Below are positions 12,388 through 22,744 of a stretch of 64,000 bases of DNA, in pieces. A model generated the notes under the pieces. It was not told the origin of the DNA and ran no database searches. It saw nothing but the letters and a program-made list of their open reading frames with translations. This DNA comes from Archangiaceae bacterium. Lineage in GTDB: Bacteria > Myxococcota > Myxococcia > Myxococcales > Myxococcaceae. The position numbers were made by a program, and so were the translations under genes. How positions within the stretch are numbered: position 1 is the stretch's first letter; each line of letters begins with the position of its first letter. Where the stretch lies: positions 36,122-100,121 of the forward strand of contig JADJNS010000038.1 of the NCBI GenBank assembly GCA_016714225.1, in the 5' to 3' direction.

Positions 12388-14079
12388 TTGATCTCGCCGC
12401 TCCCACTCGGTCGCTACCTGCTGCTCGAGCGCATCGCAGTGGGAGGCATGGCCGAGCTGTTCATCGCCAAGGTGCAGGGCGAGGCCGGGTTCGAGAAGCT
12501 GTGCGTGGTGAAGCGGGTGCTGCCGCACCTGGCGCAAGACCCCGAGTTCATCGCGATGTTCCTCGACGAGGCGCGCATCGCGGCCCGGCTCAACCACCCC
12601 GGCGTGGTGCAGATCTTCGATCTCGGCAAGGTGGGGCCGCACCACTTCCTCGCCATGGAGCACCTGCTCGGCGAAGACCTCGCCTCGCTGCTCAAGGCGG
12701 GCACCGCGCGCGGCCTGTTGCTGCCGGCTCCGGTCGCCGCGCACCTCATCGCCAGCGCGGCCGAGGCGCTGCACTTCGCCCATCAGGCGGCCGACGAAGC
12801 GGGCCGCCCGCTGCACATCGTGCACCGCGACGTGTCTCCAGCGAACCTCTTCGTCACCTACGCCGGCACGGTCAAGGTGCTCGACTTCGGCATCGCGCGC
12901 GCCGCGAGCCGCAGCCGCCACACGCAAGACAGCTCGGTGCGCGGCAAGCTCGCGTACATGGCGCCCGAGCAGGCGGCGGGCAAGGTGGTCGATGCGCGCG
13001 CCGACGTCTGGTCGCTGGGCGCGGTGCTGCACGAGCTGCTCACCGGGCGGGCGCTGTTCGAGGGCGGCTCGCCGATCGAGACCACCACCCGGGTGGTGTC
13101 GCTCGAGGTGCCGCCGCCGAGCGCGACCGTGCCGGGGTTGAGCCCGCTGCTCGACGCCATCGCCCTCAAGGCGCTGCAGAGGCCCCTCGAGCTCCGCTAC
13201 GCGTCGGCCGAGCAGATGCGGGCCGACCTGCAGCGCTACCTCGCCACCGTCGAGCACGTCTCGACCGCCAGCGTGGGCGAGGCGGTGAAGAAGCTGTGCG
13301 GCCCCGAGCGGCTGCAGAGCAAGCTCAAGCAGCACGCCGAGTCGCTCACGATCTCGATGCGCGCGCGGCCCGGCGGCACCGAAGAGCTCGCGGCCGACCC
13401 CGGCGAGGCTGCGCTGGCGCCGACCGTGGTGCACCCGCCTGCGCCCCGCGCGCCGCCCCGGCGCTGGCCCCCCCTGGCCGCGGCGGCGATCGTGCTGGTG
13501 GCGGTCGGGTCGGGTGCCGCCGCGTTGCTGCGCCCGGGCCCCCCCGCGGCGGCGGGGCCCGAGGTATCGCAGGTGCTTGCTGCGCCGGCGGCCGCGGTGC
13601 CGAGCGACGTGCGGCCACCCCAGCCGGCGCCGGTGGCCGAGCCCGCTGCGGCGCCGGTGCCCGCGCCGGTGAAGGCCGCGGCCGCCACGCTGGTGGTGAC
13701 CTCGAATCTGCCCGCGGTGGTGACGCTCGACTCAGAGCGGCTGGGGTCGACTCCGCTGCGCCGATCGGCGGTCGCCGGCGCGCACCAGCTCACCGTCTCG
13801 GCCCCTGGCGGCGCGAGCTACACCAGAACCGTGACCCTGAAGGAGGGCGCGGAGTACAAGGCGCCGGTGGTGTTTCGCAAAGGCACGCTCAACGTGAACG
13901 TGACGCCGTGGGCCGACGTCTGGCTCGACGGAGTCGCCTTCGGCCAGACGCCGATCGCCGGCCGCAGCGTGTGGGAGGGCGTGCACACCCTGCTGCTGGT
14001 GAGCCCGCAGGGGAAGAAGACGCTCAAGGTCGAGGTGAAGCCCGGCCGCGCGGTCGCGGTGACCGAGCACCTGCCATGA
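12388..14079 (+). CDS. Ser/Thr protein kinase with PEGA domains
   Basis: Membrane-bound Hanks-type kinase of 563 aa. Visible motifs are the Gly loop (IAVGGMAELF), the catalytic loop HRDVSPANLF, DFGIARA and MAPEQ. The HRDVSPAN form (Val-Ser instead of Ile-Lys after HRD) is frequent in myxobacterial kinases. A membrane helix lies near 365-385, followed by a Pro/Ala linker and two PEGA-like beta modules outside the membrane (LVVTSNLPAVVTLDSERLG; LNVNVTPWADVWLDG). PEGA domains are thought to sense surface ligands. The start is a TTG placed right before the kinase fold (ISPLPLGRYLLLERI). The stop overlaps the next gene's ATG by 4 bp. Confidence 0.88.
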   Translation: MISPLPLGRYLLLERIAVGGMAELFIAKVQGEAGFEKLCVVKRVLPHLAQDPEFIAMFLDEARIAARLNHPGVVQIFDLGKVGPHHFLAMEHLLGEDLASLLKAGTARGLLLPAPVAAHLIASAAEALHFAHQAADEAGRPLHIVHRDVSPANLFVTYAGTVKVLDFGIARAASRSRHTQDSSVRGKLAYMAPEQAAGKVVDARADVWSLGAVLHELLTGRALFEGGSPIETTTRVVSLEVPPPSATVPGLSPLLDAIALKALQRPLELRYASAEQMRADLQRYLATVEHVSTASVGEAVKKLCGPERLQSKLKQHAESLTISMRARPGGTEELAADPGEAALAPTVVHPPAPRAPPRRWPPLAAAAIVLVAVGSGAAALLRPGPPAAAGPEVSQVLAAPAAAVPSDVRPPQPAPVAEPAAAPVPAPVKAAAATLVVTSNLPAVVTLDSERLGSTPLRRSAVAGAHQLTVSAPGGASYTRTVTLKEGAEYKAPVVFRKGTLNVNVTPWADVWLDGVAFGQTPIAGRSVWEGVHTLLLVSPQGKKTLKVEVKPGRAVAVTEHLP

Positions 14080-14459
14080 AGCGCTGGGGGTGGGCGGCGG
14101 TGGTGGGGCTGTGCAGCGCGTGCGGGCCGCAGGCGGTGCTGTTCTTGCGGGTCGAGGCGCCGCTGGTGGTGCCCGATCAGTGCGACGCGCTGCAGGTGCG
14201 GGTGCGGCGCGACAGCGCCCTCGCGATGCCGGCCATCGACACCACCTTCTCGCTGCTCAACGGCCCCCAGTTTCCGCTCACCCTCGACGTGCAGGCCCGG
14301 CAGCCCAGCGACTTCGAGCCACGCACCCTGTTCGTCGAGGTGAACGCGCTCAAAGACTCGGCCCCCGCGTTCGAGTGGGCGCACGGCAGCGCGCAGACCA
14401 CGCTGCACGACGGCGCGGTGAGCCCAGTGCTGATCAAGCTCTGCGACTGCTCGGGGTGA
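14076..14459 (+). CDS. Small lipoprotein coupled to kinase
   Basis: Protein of 127 aa with a short lipoprotein signal (VVGLCSACG, Cys at 16). The mature part is a single predicted beta-sandwich of unknown family, ending in CDCSG. The start codon overlaps the kinase stop (ATGA), so the two are co-translated. The lipoprotein may be the extracytoplasmic partner of the PEGA kinase; that is inference from context only. Confidence 0.75.
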   Translation: MKRWGWAAVVGLCSACGPQAVLFLRVEAPLVVPDQCDALQVRVRRDSALAMPAIDTTFSLLNGPQFPLTLDVQARQPSDFEPRTLFVEVNALKDSAPAFEWAHGSAQTTLHDGAVSPVLIKLCDCSG

Positions 14460-14474
14460 TGTGCTCGAGCCATC

Positions 14475-16385
<1,911 letters not shown>

Positions 16386-16487
16386 GGCCCGCCACAGTAC
16401 CGCCTGGGGCCCGCACCGTCCCGGCACAGGCCCTTTCCATTTCGTCACGCATCGAGGGGTGGGCGGCTCGGGTAAGGTGAGCTCGAG

Positions 16488-17540
16488 ATGAGGAGCCGCC
16501 GAGCCGACGTGCCCGCCGTGCCGCAGACCGGCAGCCTCGCCCCCGCCCCGGCGCCGGGCGCGGCCGAGACGGCAGCGCCCGCCGAGCCGGTGCAGTTCTC
16601 TCGCGCCGACGGGTACGAGGCGCCAGCGGCCGACGCGGTGGCTGCGGTGAAGCTGCCCGCCGGTGTGAAGCAGGTGCGCCTGGCCGGCCCGCGCGACGCC
16701 GAGGCCATCGCCGCGATTCAGGGCCAGTACCAGCTGCGCAACATCGACGTCGCCGATCACCCCTCGAACGGCTGGCTGGTGCAGAAGTCGGCGCCCGAGG
16801 CGATTCGGTTCGCGATGAACCGCTGGAAGGACTTCTGGGTGGCCGAGGGCCACGACGGCAAGGTGATCGGCTTTCAGGCGGTGAGCGCGCCGCGCTTCAT
16901 CAGCCGGCCGGCGGCGAAGCACCACTTCTTCGGGCCGCAAGGGCCGCGGGCCGCGCAGATCGTGAGAGAGGCGCGCTTCATCTACATGTCGCAGATCGCC
17001 GTGGCTCCCGAGTGGCGCGGCAAGGGGCTCACCCAGGCGCTGCAGCGCGAGGCGCTGCTGCACAACCGGCACCTGCCGCTGGCCGCGCACGTGGCGGTCG
17101 CCACCCAGGCCGACTTCGACGCGTGGGACAAAGACCCGGCGCACTTCGCGCCCCATTCTGACAACACCGCGTCGCATCGCTACCACCAGCGGCAGGGCTA
17201 CGTGCCGGTGGCGTGGACGTCTGACCTCTCGGGCACCCGCGAGTTCAACTCGGGCCTGCCTCCCGACCCCGAAGGCATCGCGGGCATCTTGTACCTGAAC
17301 TTTCGTGACGGGCAGGGCGTGGAAGAGTTCGTCGAGCCGTCGCGCGCCTTTCTCGAGAACCCCGACGTGACGCGAGACCCCCACGACGTCGGCTGGGAGA
17401 ACCCCTTTCCCCCCTCGTGGCCCGAGCCCGAGGTCGATCTCTCGGGCACCTGGGACATGGGCTTTCTGCCGAGCTACCAGGGCCAGTGGGACTGGTACGA
17501 CGGCAAGCTGCGCGACGAGATGAACGCCATCAGGCGGTGA
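16488..17540 (+). CDS. GNAT-family N-acetyltransferase
   Basis: Protein of 350 aa. After a low-complexity Pro/Ala-rich N-terminus (to about 55) comes a GNAT fold, with the acetyl-CoA-binding motif A visible as QIAVAPEWRGKGLTQAL (about residues 166-182) and a preceding strand DFWVAEGHDGKVIGF. A Trp/Pro-rich C-terminal region of about 100 residues (WENPFPPSWPEPEVDLSG) is not part of a standard GNAT and is of unknown role. The acceptor substrate is unknown. It diverges from the LysR gene over about 100 bp and overlaps the convergent nucleotidyltransferase by 11 bp. Confidence 0.8.
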   Translation: MRSRRADVPAVPQTGSLAPAPAPGAAETAAPAEPVQFSRADGYEAPAADAVAAVKLPAGVKQVRLAGPRDAEAIAAIQGQYQLRNIDVADHPSNGWLVQKSAPEAIRFAMNRWKDFWVAEGHDGKVIGFQAVSAPRFISRPAAKHHFFGPQGPRAAQIVREARFIYMSQIAVAPEWRGKGLTQALQREALLHNRHLPLAAHVAVATQADFDAWDKDPAHFAPHSDNTASHRYHQRQGYVPVAWTSDLSGTREFNSGLPPDPEGIAGILYLNFRDGQGVEEFVEPSRAFLENPDVTRDPHDVGWENPFPPSWPEPEVDLSGTWDMGFLPSYQGQWDWYDGKLRDEMNAIRR

Positions 17541-18537
17541 GCAGGGCCTGAAGCAGCGGCGGGTCACCGACCACGTAGCGGCGCACGTCGAGCAGCTGCC
17601 GGGTCTCGGGCCGGTCGAGCCAGCGCGCGGCGTCTGCCTGCAGCTGGTGAAGCTGCCCCTCGACGGCGCCGGGCGTCACGAGGCCATGCGCGGTGCGATA
17701 CGCCGCCACCACCGCCGCGGGGAAGACGTCGCGCAGCAGGGCCCACGGCTCGGTGCGCGAGGCGTGGCCCGGCTCGACCAGGTCGGCCAAACGCCCCAAC
17801 TGCAGACACACCTTCTGCACACCTTCGGAGCCGCTGCCTTCGAGCTCGGCGAGCAGCGCGTCGACGCGCGGCAGCCCGTCGAGCGAGCCCACCCGCGCCG
17901 CGAGAAACGTCTCGAGCGCGGCCGGGGTCAGCTGCAGCAGGGCGACCAGCGCCAGGTGCCGCTCGGCAGAGAGCCGCCAGCCCAGCATCGCGTCGGCCAG
18001 CTCGAGGTCGGCCGGGCCGAGCACCGCCTTCACGTGGCGGTAGCGCGGGTCACGCACGCCGGTGCGGCAGAACACCTCGAGGCACAGGGCGCCGTAGACC
18101 GCCGCGCGCAGCGAGAGCAGCCGGTGCTCGGGGTCTCCCGAGCCGGCGCGCTGCAGGTGCATCAGCACCTCGCTCACCGTGACGTCGCAGATGCCGCGGT
18201 ACAGCGCCGGGCGAGCTTGCGCGAAGCGCTTCGCGAGCGCGGCGAAGTGGCCGTGGGGGTCGCTCAGCACCCGGGCGTGGCCCACCTCGACGTTGCCGAG
18301 GTGCTCGAGCGCCTGGCAGCGCTCGAGCGTCTCGACCATCACCGTCACCGGCACCCCCTCGACGGTCCACTGCAGCACTTCATCGCGGGGGCCCAACGCC
18401 CAGAGATCGACGTCGGAGCCCTCGATCGCATCGCCGCGCGCCACCGAGCCCACCACCGCGACGCTGCGCAACCCGAGCTCTTGCAGTCGGGCGCGAGCGC
18501 CGGCGATGGCGGCCTCGAGGCGGGGCGACGGGCTCAT
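17530..18537 (-). CDS. Nucleotidyltransferase-fold protein
   Basis: Protein of 335 aa with a Pol-beta-type nucleotidyltransferase head: GSVARGDAIEGSDVDLW at about residues 30-46 gives the GS motif and the two metal-binding aspartates of DxD. The remaining 230 residues are alpha-helical, similar in layout to aminoglycoside or MNT-type nucleotidyltransferases (ADP- or AMP-transfer to a small molecule or protein). The third catalytic Asp cannot be placed with certainty. The ATG overlaps the preceding gene's stop by 4 bp, so it is coupled to the unknown protein upstream. Confidence 0.75.
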   Translation of the reverse strand: MSPSPRLEAAIAGARARLQELGLRSVAVVGSVARGDAIEGSDVDLWALGPRDEVLQWTVEGVPVTVMVETLERCQALEHLGNVEVGHARVLSDPHGHFAALAKRFAQARPALYRGICDVTVSEVLMHLQRAGSGDPEHRLLSLRAAVYGALCLEVFCRTGVRDPRYRHVKAVLGPADLELADAMLGWRLSAERHLALVALLQLTPAALETFLAARVGSLDGLPRVDALLAELEGSGSEGVQKVCLQLGRLADLVEPGHASRTEPWALLRDVFPAAVVAAYRTAHGLVTPGAVEGQLHQLQADAARWLDRPETRQLLDVRRYVVGDPPLLQALLTA

Positions 18538-19340
18538 GAGCCGCGGGTGCCGACGCTGAAGCCGCCGCTCGGGCTACCGCCGCGACCTGCGGGGCTGGCC
18601 TGGCTGCCCGCGCCGCCGACGTTGCCGCCGCGCACCGGCCCGGGCGGGTGGCCGGGGGGGGTGCGGTTCTCGGGGAACTTGTGCTTGAGGCGAAAGGCCA
18701 TCGCCTCGTCGGCGGTGAGGTCGCCGATGGCCAGCGCCGCGCGAACCTCTTTGGCGACCAGCACGTCGTCGGCGACGTGGGTCTGGTCGTGCGTCTCGAC
18801 CTCGTGGTCGATGCTGCGCAGCGTGCGGGCGTCGCCGCCGCTGATCGACGGGCGGGCCACGCCCGAGTAGGTGCTCAGCATGCCGAACAGCGGCGCGTCG
18901 GTGAGGCTGGCGTCGCCGGCGTTGAGCCGCTTCTGCAGCGCGGCGGTGGTGTCGCGCAGCTGCTTGAGCAGCGCGGGGTCGGTCTTGCGATCGGCTGCGG
19001 TGAACACCTTGCCGGTCTGGCCATCGGTGGCGCTGATGATCACGCCCTGGCGGTCGAGCTCGAGCGCGGTGAAGCCCAGGCCGCGATCGTTGAGCCGATA
19101 GGTGCTGTCTTCCTTGCTCGCGTAGGGAATGCCGCGATCGAGGGTGAGGTCGATCTTCTCGGTGCCGACGATGTCGACATAGCCGTCGTGGTTGAGGTCG
19201 TACTCGGTGACCACCGCACCGTTCTCGATCTTCTCGGTCTTGGCGGCGTTCTTGAGCAGCGCGTCGATCGGGCGGCCGACGACGGTCTTGGCGGTCAGCG
19301 GCATACCGGTGGAGCTCTGCGGAGTCTTGCGGGCGATCAT
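18534..19340 (-). CDS. Unknown protein with EF-hand-like loop
   Basis: Protein of 268 aa with no recognised family and no signal peptide. A single calcium-loop-like stretch, DLNHDGYVDIVG, lies near residues 48-59. Middle helices (DPALLKQLRDTTAALQKRL) resemble the helical modules of other myxobacterial proteins of unknown function, and the C-terminus is a Gly/Pro/Ser-rich disordered tail. The start has an AAGAGGAAC Shine-Dalgarno, whose 7-base complement GTTCCTC lies about 60 nt upstream, a possible but weak hairpin. It is coupled (ATGA) to the nucleotidyltransferase, so the two may form a functional pair. Confidence 0.65.
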   Translation of the reverse strand: MIARKTPQSSTGMPLTAKTVVGRPIDALLKNAAKTEKIENGAVVTEYDLNHDGYVDIVGTEKIDLTLDRGIPYASKEDSTYRLNDRGLGFTALELDRQGVIISATDGQTGKVFTAADRKTDPALLKQLRDTTAALQKRLNAGDASLTDAPLFGMLSTYSGVARPSISGGDARTLRSIDHEVETHDQTHVADDVLVAKEVRAALAIGDLTADEAMAFRLKHKFPENRTPPGHPPGPVRGGNVGGAGSQASPAGRGGSPSGGFSVGTRGS

Positions 19341-19470
19341 GGCGTGTTCCTCTTGGGCAGCGGGTTGGACGCCAGGGTTCTCGCGTGGGCGAGGGTGGGC
19401 GTCGTCAGCCGGGAGGAACGGGCCGGTGAAGATTTGGAACAGGCACGCGCGGCGGGCCGCGGGCCTTTCT

Positions 19471-19755
19471 TCAGGCCGAGTCGTCGCGAACCACGTGGCC
19501 GAAGTTCAGCAGGCTCAAGGTCTCGACCTCGCTGTCGAGGCGGTAGAGCAGCCAGAGATCTTCCACGATGGCGCGGTGGCGGCCGCGGTGGGCGCCCGCG
19601 GGCCCTTCGGGCCAGACCGTGGGGTGGGTGTGGGCCCGGCGCGCCGCGCGCTCGAGCCGGCCCGAGAGCAGCACGTGCTCGCGGTGGGGAAGGTCGGCCC
19701 ACCGGCGGGTGAGCTCGGGGGGCACGACGACCTGAAACGTTTCACCATCGGTCAT
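19471..19755 (-). CDS. Small RelE/ParE-like protein (tentative)
   Basis: Protein of 94 aa. The C-terminal half (RHRAIVEDLWLLYRLD, then LLNFGHV) resembles the last strands of RelE/ParE-type proteins, in which a basic residue, a YR pair and a terminal GH are common. The first half is less typical. No antitoxin gene is evident next to it: the upstream gene diverges and the downstream neighbour is an unrelated 268-aa protein. The start at 19755 is preferred over one 48 bp upstream because it begins just before the fold. The toxin assignment is inference. Confidence 0.45.
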   Translation of the reverse strand: MTDGETFQVVVPPELTRRWADLPHREHVLLSGRLERAARRAHTHPTVWPEGPAGAHRGRHRAIVEDLWLLYRLDSEVETLSLLNFGHVVRDDSA

Positions 19756-19933
19756 GAGCTCGGCTTTTCTCCAAGCCGGCTGAGGTCGACGAGGTTCGAT
19801 CAACTTAACCCAGAACGCGCGACGCCGCCGTGGGTTGCATCGAAGGCTCTTGCAGTCGCGTTCAGGGGGCCGGCGTGTTACGCGGGTGGCCCCACGTCGA
19901 ACGTCGCCGGCCTGGAGAAAGGCCGAGTGATTG

Positions 19934-20230
19934 ATGACTACGGGAAGATCGAACGCGAAGTCGAGCCCGCCGCACGAAGAGCGTGACCTGACCGATCAGG
20001 AGGCGCTGCTCGAGTCGAAGCGCCGCTGGGGCGACAGCGGAGCCGTGCGGCAGCGCGCGCCTTCTCCGTCTCCGCGCGGCCCTCCCGGCCGGCTGGCGCG
20101 GTACCGCTACACGGTGGGCGACGGCCGGCTCGGCGCTGCCTGCCGCGAAATCGGCTACGGCAACACCTGGCGCGAGGCCTTCGCAGCGGTGAGCCGGCGG
20201 CCGGCGAACCTGCCGCGCCCCGCGCCCTGA
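19934..20230 (+). CDS. Small protein of unknown function
   Basis: Protein of 98 aa, not recognised. The ATG at 19934 has a good GGAGAAAGG Shine-Dalgarno. It has an acidic and charged N-terminus, a basic Pro/Arg-rich middle and a C-terminal helix (GAACREIGYGNTWREAFAAV). No signal or membrane helix is seen. The strong ribosome site is the main argument for it being real. Confidence 0.5.
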   Translation: MTTGRSNAKSSPPHEERDLTDQEALLESKRRWGDSGAVRQRAPSPSPRGPPGRLARYRYTVGDGRLGAACREIGYGNTWREAFAAVSRRPANLPRPAP

Positions 20231-20327
20231 GCGCTGCTCGTGGGCGAACCCTCTGGCGCGCGCTGGGCTCCAACAGGGGTGTCTCGCGACGGCGCCCCTG
20301 CGTACGCCGCCTTCAACCGGAGGTCTC

Positions 20328-20762
20328 ATGAAAACGCCCCGATGGAAGTGGTTGGCGCTGTGGGTCTCGTTCTCGGCGGCTGCACAGGGCCCCTCGGGGC
20401 AGCCGGGCGCGCATTTCATGCGCCTGTTCGACCCCAAGACGGTGGTCACCGTCGACGGTGAGGTCACCCGGGTGCAGCGGGTCGAGCACAAGATGATGAA
20501 CATGATGGCCGTCGAGGCCACGCTGAAGACCGCCGACGCGAGCTTCAACGTGCACCTCGGCCCCGCCTGGTTCATCGAGAACCAGGAGCTCAAGCTCGAG
20601 GTCGGCGACCGGGTCACGCTCACCGGCTCACGGGTCTCGGTGCGCGGTGAGCCGACCCTCATCACCGCCGAGGTGAAGCGGGGCGACGACACCCTGAAGC
20701 TGCGGGAGGCCGACGGCACGCCGGTGTGGGTGGCGTGGCGGAGAAAGCCGGGGCCCCGCTGA
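20328..20762 (+). CDS. Exported OB-fold-like protein
   Basis: Protein of 144 aa with a Shine-Dalgarno (CCGGAGGT) and a signal peptide ending near residue 20. The mature part is one compact beta-barrel-like domain: FDPKTVVTVDGEVTRVQRV, then LGPAWFIENQELKLEVGDRV and GEPTLITAEVKRGDDTL. The order of motifs matches an exported family annotated loosely as OB-fold or DNA-binding in deltaproteobacteria; the ligand is not established. A Met/His-rich loop (EHKMMNMMAVE) could bind metal, which is speculative. Confidence 0.7.
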   Translation: MKTPRWKWLALWVSFSAAAQGPSGQPGAHFMRLFDPKTVVTVDGEVTRVQRVEHKMMNMMAVEATLKTADASFNVHLGPAWFIENQELKLEVGDRVTLTGSRVSVRGEPTLITAEVKRGDDTLKLREADGTPVWVAWRRKPGPR

Positions 20763-20857
20763 CCCCGGGCGATCGCCGGCGGGTTGGGCGCTGACCCCAC
20801 GCGGCCCCCGCGCAGCTGCGGCTCCTCGTTCGCGGGTGCGCCCCCTATGCTGGCCGA

Positions 20858-22690
20858 ATGCGACCGATTCTGCTGCTGCTGGGAGTGCTGCTCACCGCCG
20901 CGCCTGCGCGGGCCGGCTACGTCGTCGTCACGTCGACGGCCAACTCGGGCTCCGGCTCTTTGCGCGACGCGCTGTTGGTCGCTGCCGCGGGAGACGTCAT
21001 CGTCTTCTCGCTGCCCGCCGCGCCGCAGGTCATCACCCTCGACCAGGAGCTGGGGCTCAAGCGCGACGTCACCCTGCTCGGCCCGGGAGCAGGAAGGCTG
21101 ACGGTGCGAAAGAACCCCACCGTCGCTCGCCAGCGCCTCTTCAACGTCGACGTGGGCATCAACGCCGTCATCAGCGGCATGACGCTCTCGGGCGGCAACC
21201 AAGACACCGGCGGCTGCGTGCTGCACGGCGGCGCGCGGCTCACCTTGAGCGGTACGGTGATTCGCGACTGTGTGGCGATCACCGGGGCCGGCCGGGGCGG
21301 CGGAGTCTTCGCCACCAGCACCGCCGGGCCCCTGCGCATCGTGTCGTCGACGCTGACCGCCAACACCGCGGTCATCGGCGGCGGAGTCGCCGTCAACGAC
21401 GGCACCACCGCGGCCGAGCTCACCGACTGCACGCTCTTTGGCAACTCGGCGGGCGACGGCGGGGGCCTGTATTTCGGCGGCAGCACCCTGACCCTCACCC
21501 GCAGCGTCGTGCGCGACAACGTCGCGAGCTCGTCGAACGGCGGCGGGGCGGGCGTGTACGTGGCCGCGTCGGCGGGCGACGTGGCCATCGCCGACTCGAC
21601 CTTTCGCGACAACGCTGCCACCGGCGCGCCGAGCCTGGGCGGAGCCATCGGCGCCTTTCACCTGCGGCCGGGCCAGCAGTTCGTGCTGCAGCGCTCGCTG
21701 CTCACCGGCAACACCGCGCAGCTGGGCGCGGGCCTGCTGGTCGGGCAAGACGGCGCCAACGCGCGGGTCGTGAACTCGACCTTCACCAACAATGCGGGCG
21801 GCGGCGCCATCACCGTCTTCTCGTCGGGCTCGAAGACGAGCACGGTCTACCTCGACGCCTGCACCCTCGCGGGCAACTCGGTCGGCCTCGAGCCTGCGGC
21901 GCAGACCGTGCCGGTGTACGTGGTGGTTCGGAACACGATTCTGGCCGGCAACACCACCACCGTGTCGTCGAACGCCGGCGTGCTGTCGTTCGGCCACAAC
22001 CTGGTCAGCGACGCTCCCGCGGCGTTCAACGGCCCCACCGACCAGGTCAACGCGGCCGCCCTGCTGGGGCCGCTGGCCGACCACGGAGGCCCGACCCTCA
22101 CTCACGAGCTGCTGACCGGCAGCCCCGCCATCGATGCCGCCGACTGCGGGGCGCTGCTGCCGGTGGGCGACGTGCTCACCGTCGATCAACGGGGGCAGGC
22201 GCGGCCGGCCGGCGCCGGCTGCGACATCGGGGCGTTCGAGCGCGTCGCCCTGCCGGTGGGGCCGGCCGGGCCGCCGGGAGACGCCGGTGCGCCAGGGCCG
22301 CAAGGGCCTGCCGGCGACGCGGGGCCAGCGGGGCCTCGAGGTGAGCCGGGCACGAACGGCGCAGACGGTATGAACGGCGCCGACGGTATGGCCGGGCCTC
22401 GAGGGCCGGCAGGTCTGGCGCGCCTGGTCGAGGTCCGCGACGTCGAGCCCGGCGTCGCCTGCGCGGCCGGAGGAGTCGCCATCGTCTCGGGTCTGGACGA
22501 CGGCGGCGAGGGAGCGACCGCCGGCGACGGAGTGCTGTCGAGCGCCGAAGAAGAGTCGACGCGGTACGTGTGCAACGGCGCTTCGAGGGGCTGCTCGGTG
22601 ACGGGGCTGCCTCCCGGGCTGCTCGCGGTGGTGCTGGGCGCGGTGGCGTGGCGGCGCCGAACCGGGGTGGGCTCCGTAAGGGCGGGCTGA
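20858..22690 (+). CDS. Beta-helix protein with collagen-like repeat and MYXO-CTERM
   Basis: Exported protein of 610 aa. The signal peptide ends near residue 20 (APARA). Residues 20-455 form a right-handed parallel beta-helix of the polymorphic outer-membrane / choice-of-anchor Q type (SGMTLSGGN; repeated SxxxxNxAxxGGG turns; SPAIDAADCG at the end). Residues about 465-520 are collagen-like Gly-X-Y triplets (GPAGPPGDAGAPGPQGPAG). A compact Cys-containing domain follows (VRDVEPGVACAAGG, similar to DUF7151 as I recall it), and then a Cys/hydrophobic/Arg C-terminus of MYXO-CTERM type. It is probably a surface stalk or adhesin; the ligand is unknown. Confidence 0.82.
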   Translation: MRPILLLLGVLLTAAPARAGYVVVTSTANSGSGSLRDALLVAAAGDVIVFSLPAAPQVITLDQELGLKRDVTLLGPGAGRLTVRKNPTVARQRLFNVDVGINAVISGMTLSGGNQDTGGCVLHGGARLTLSGTVIRDCVAITGAGRGGGVFATSTAGPLRIVSSTLTANTAVIGGGVAVNDGTTAAELTDCTLFGNSAGDGGGLYFGGSTLTLTRSVVRDNVASSSNGGGAGVYVAASAGDVAIADSTFRDNAATGAPSLGGAIGAFHLRPGQQFVLQRSLLTGNTAQLGAGLLVGQDGANARVVNSTFTNNAGGGAITVFSSGSKTSTVYLDACTLAGNSVGLEPAAQTVPVYVVVRNTILAGNTTTVSSNAGVLSFGHNLVSDAPAAFNGPTDQVNAAALLGPLADHGGPTLTHELLTGSPAIDAADCGALLPVGDVLTVDQRGQARPAGAGCDIGAFERVALPVGPAGPPGDAGAPGPQGPAGDAGPAGPRGEPGTNGADGMNGADGMAGPRGPAGLARLVEVRDVEPGVACAAGGVAIVSGLDDGGEGATAGDGVLSSAEEESTRYVCNGASRGCSVTGLPPGLLAVVLGAVAWRRRTGVGSVRAG

Positions 22691-22744
22691 CGATCAGGGC
22701 GCCCGCCGGTGCACCTGTCGACACGACTTGATAGGAACACGCGC

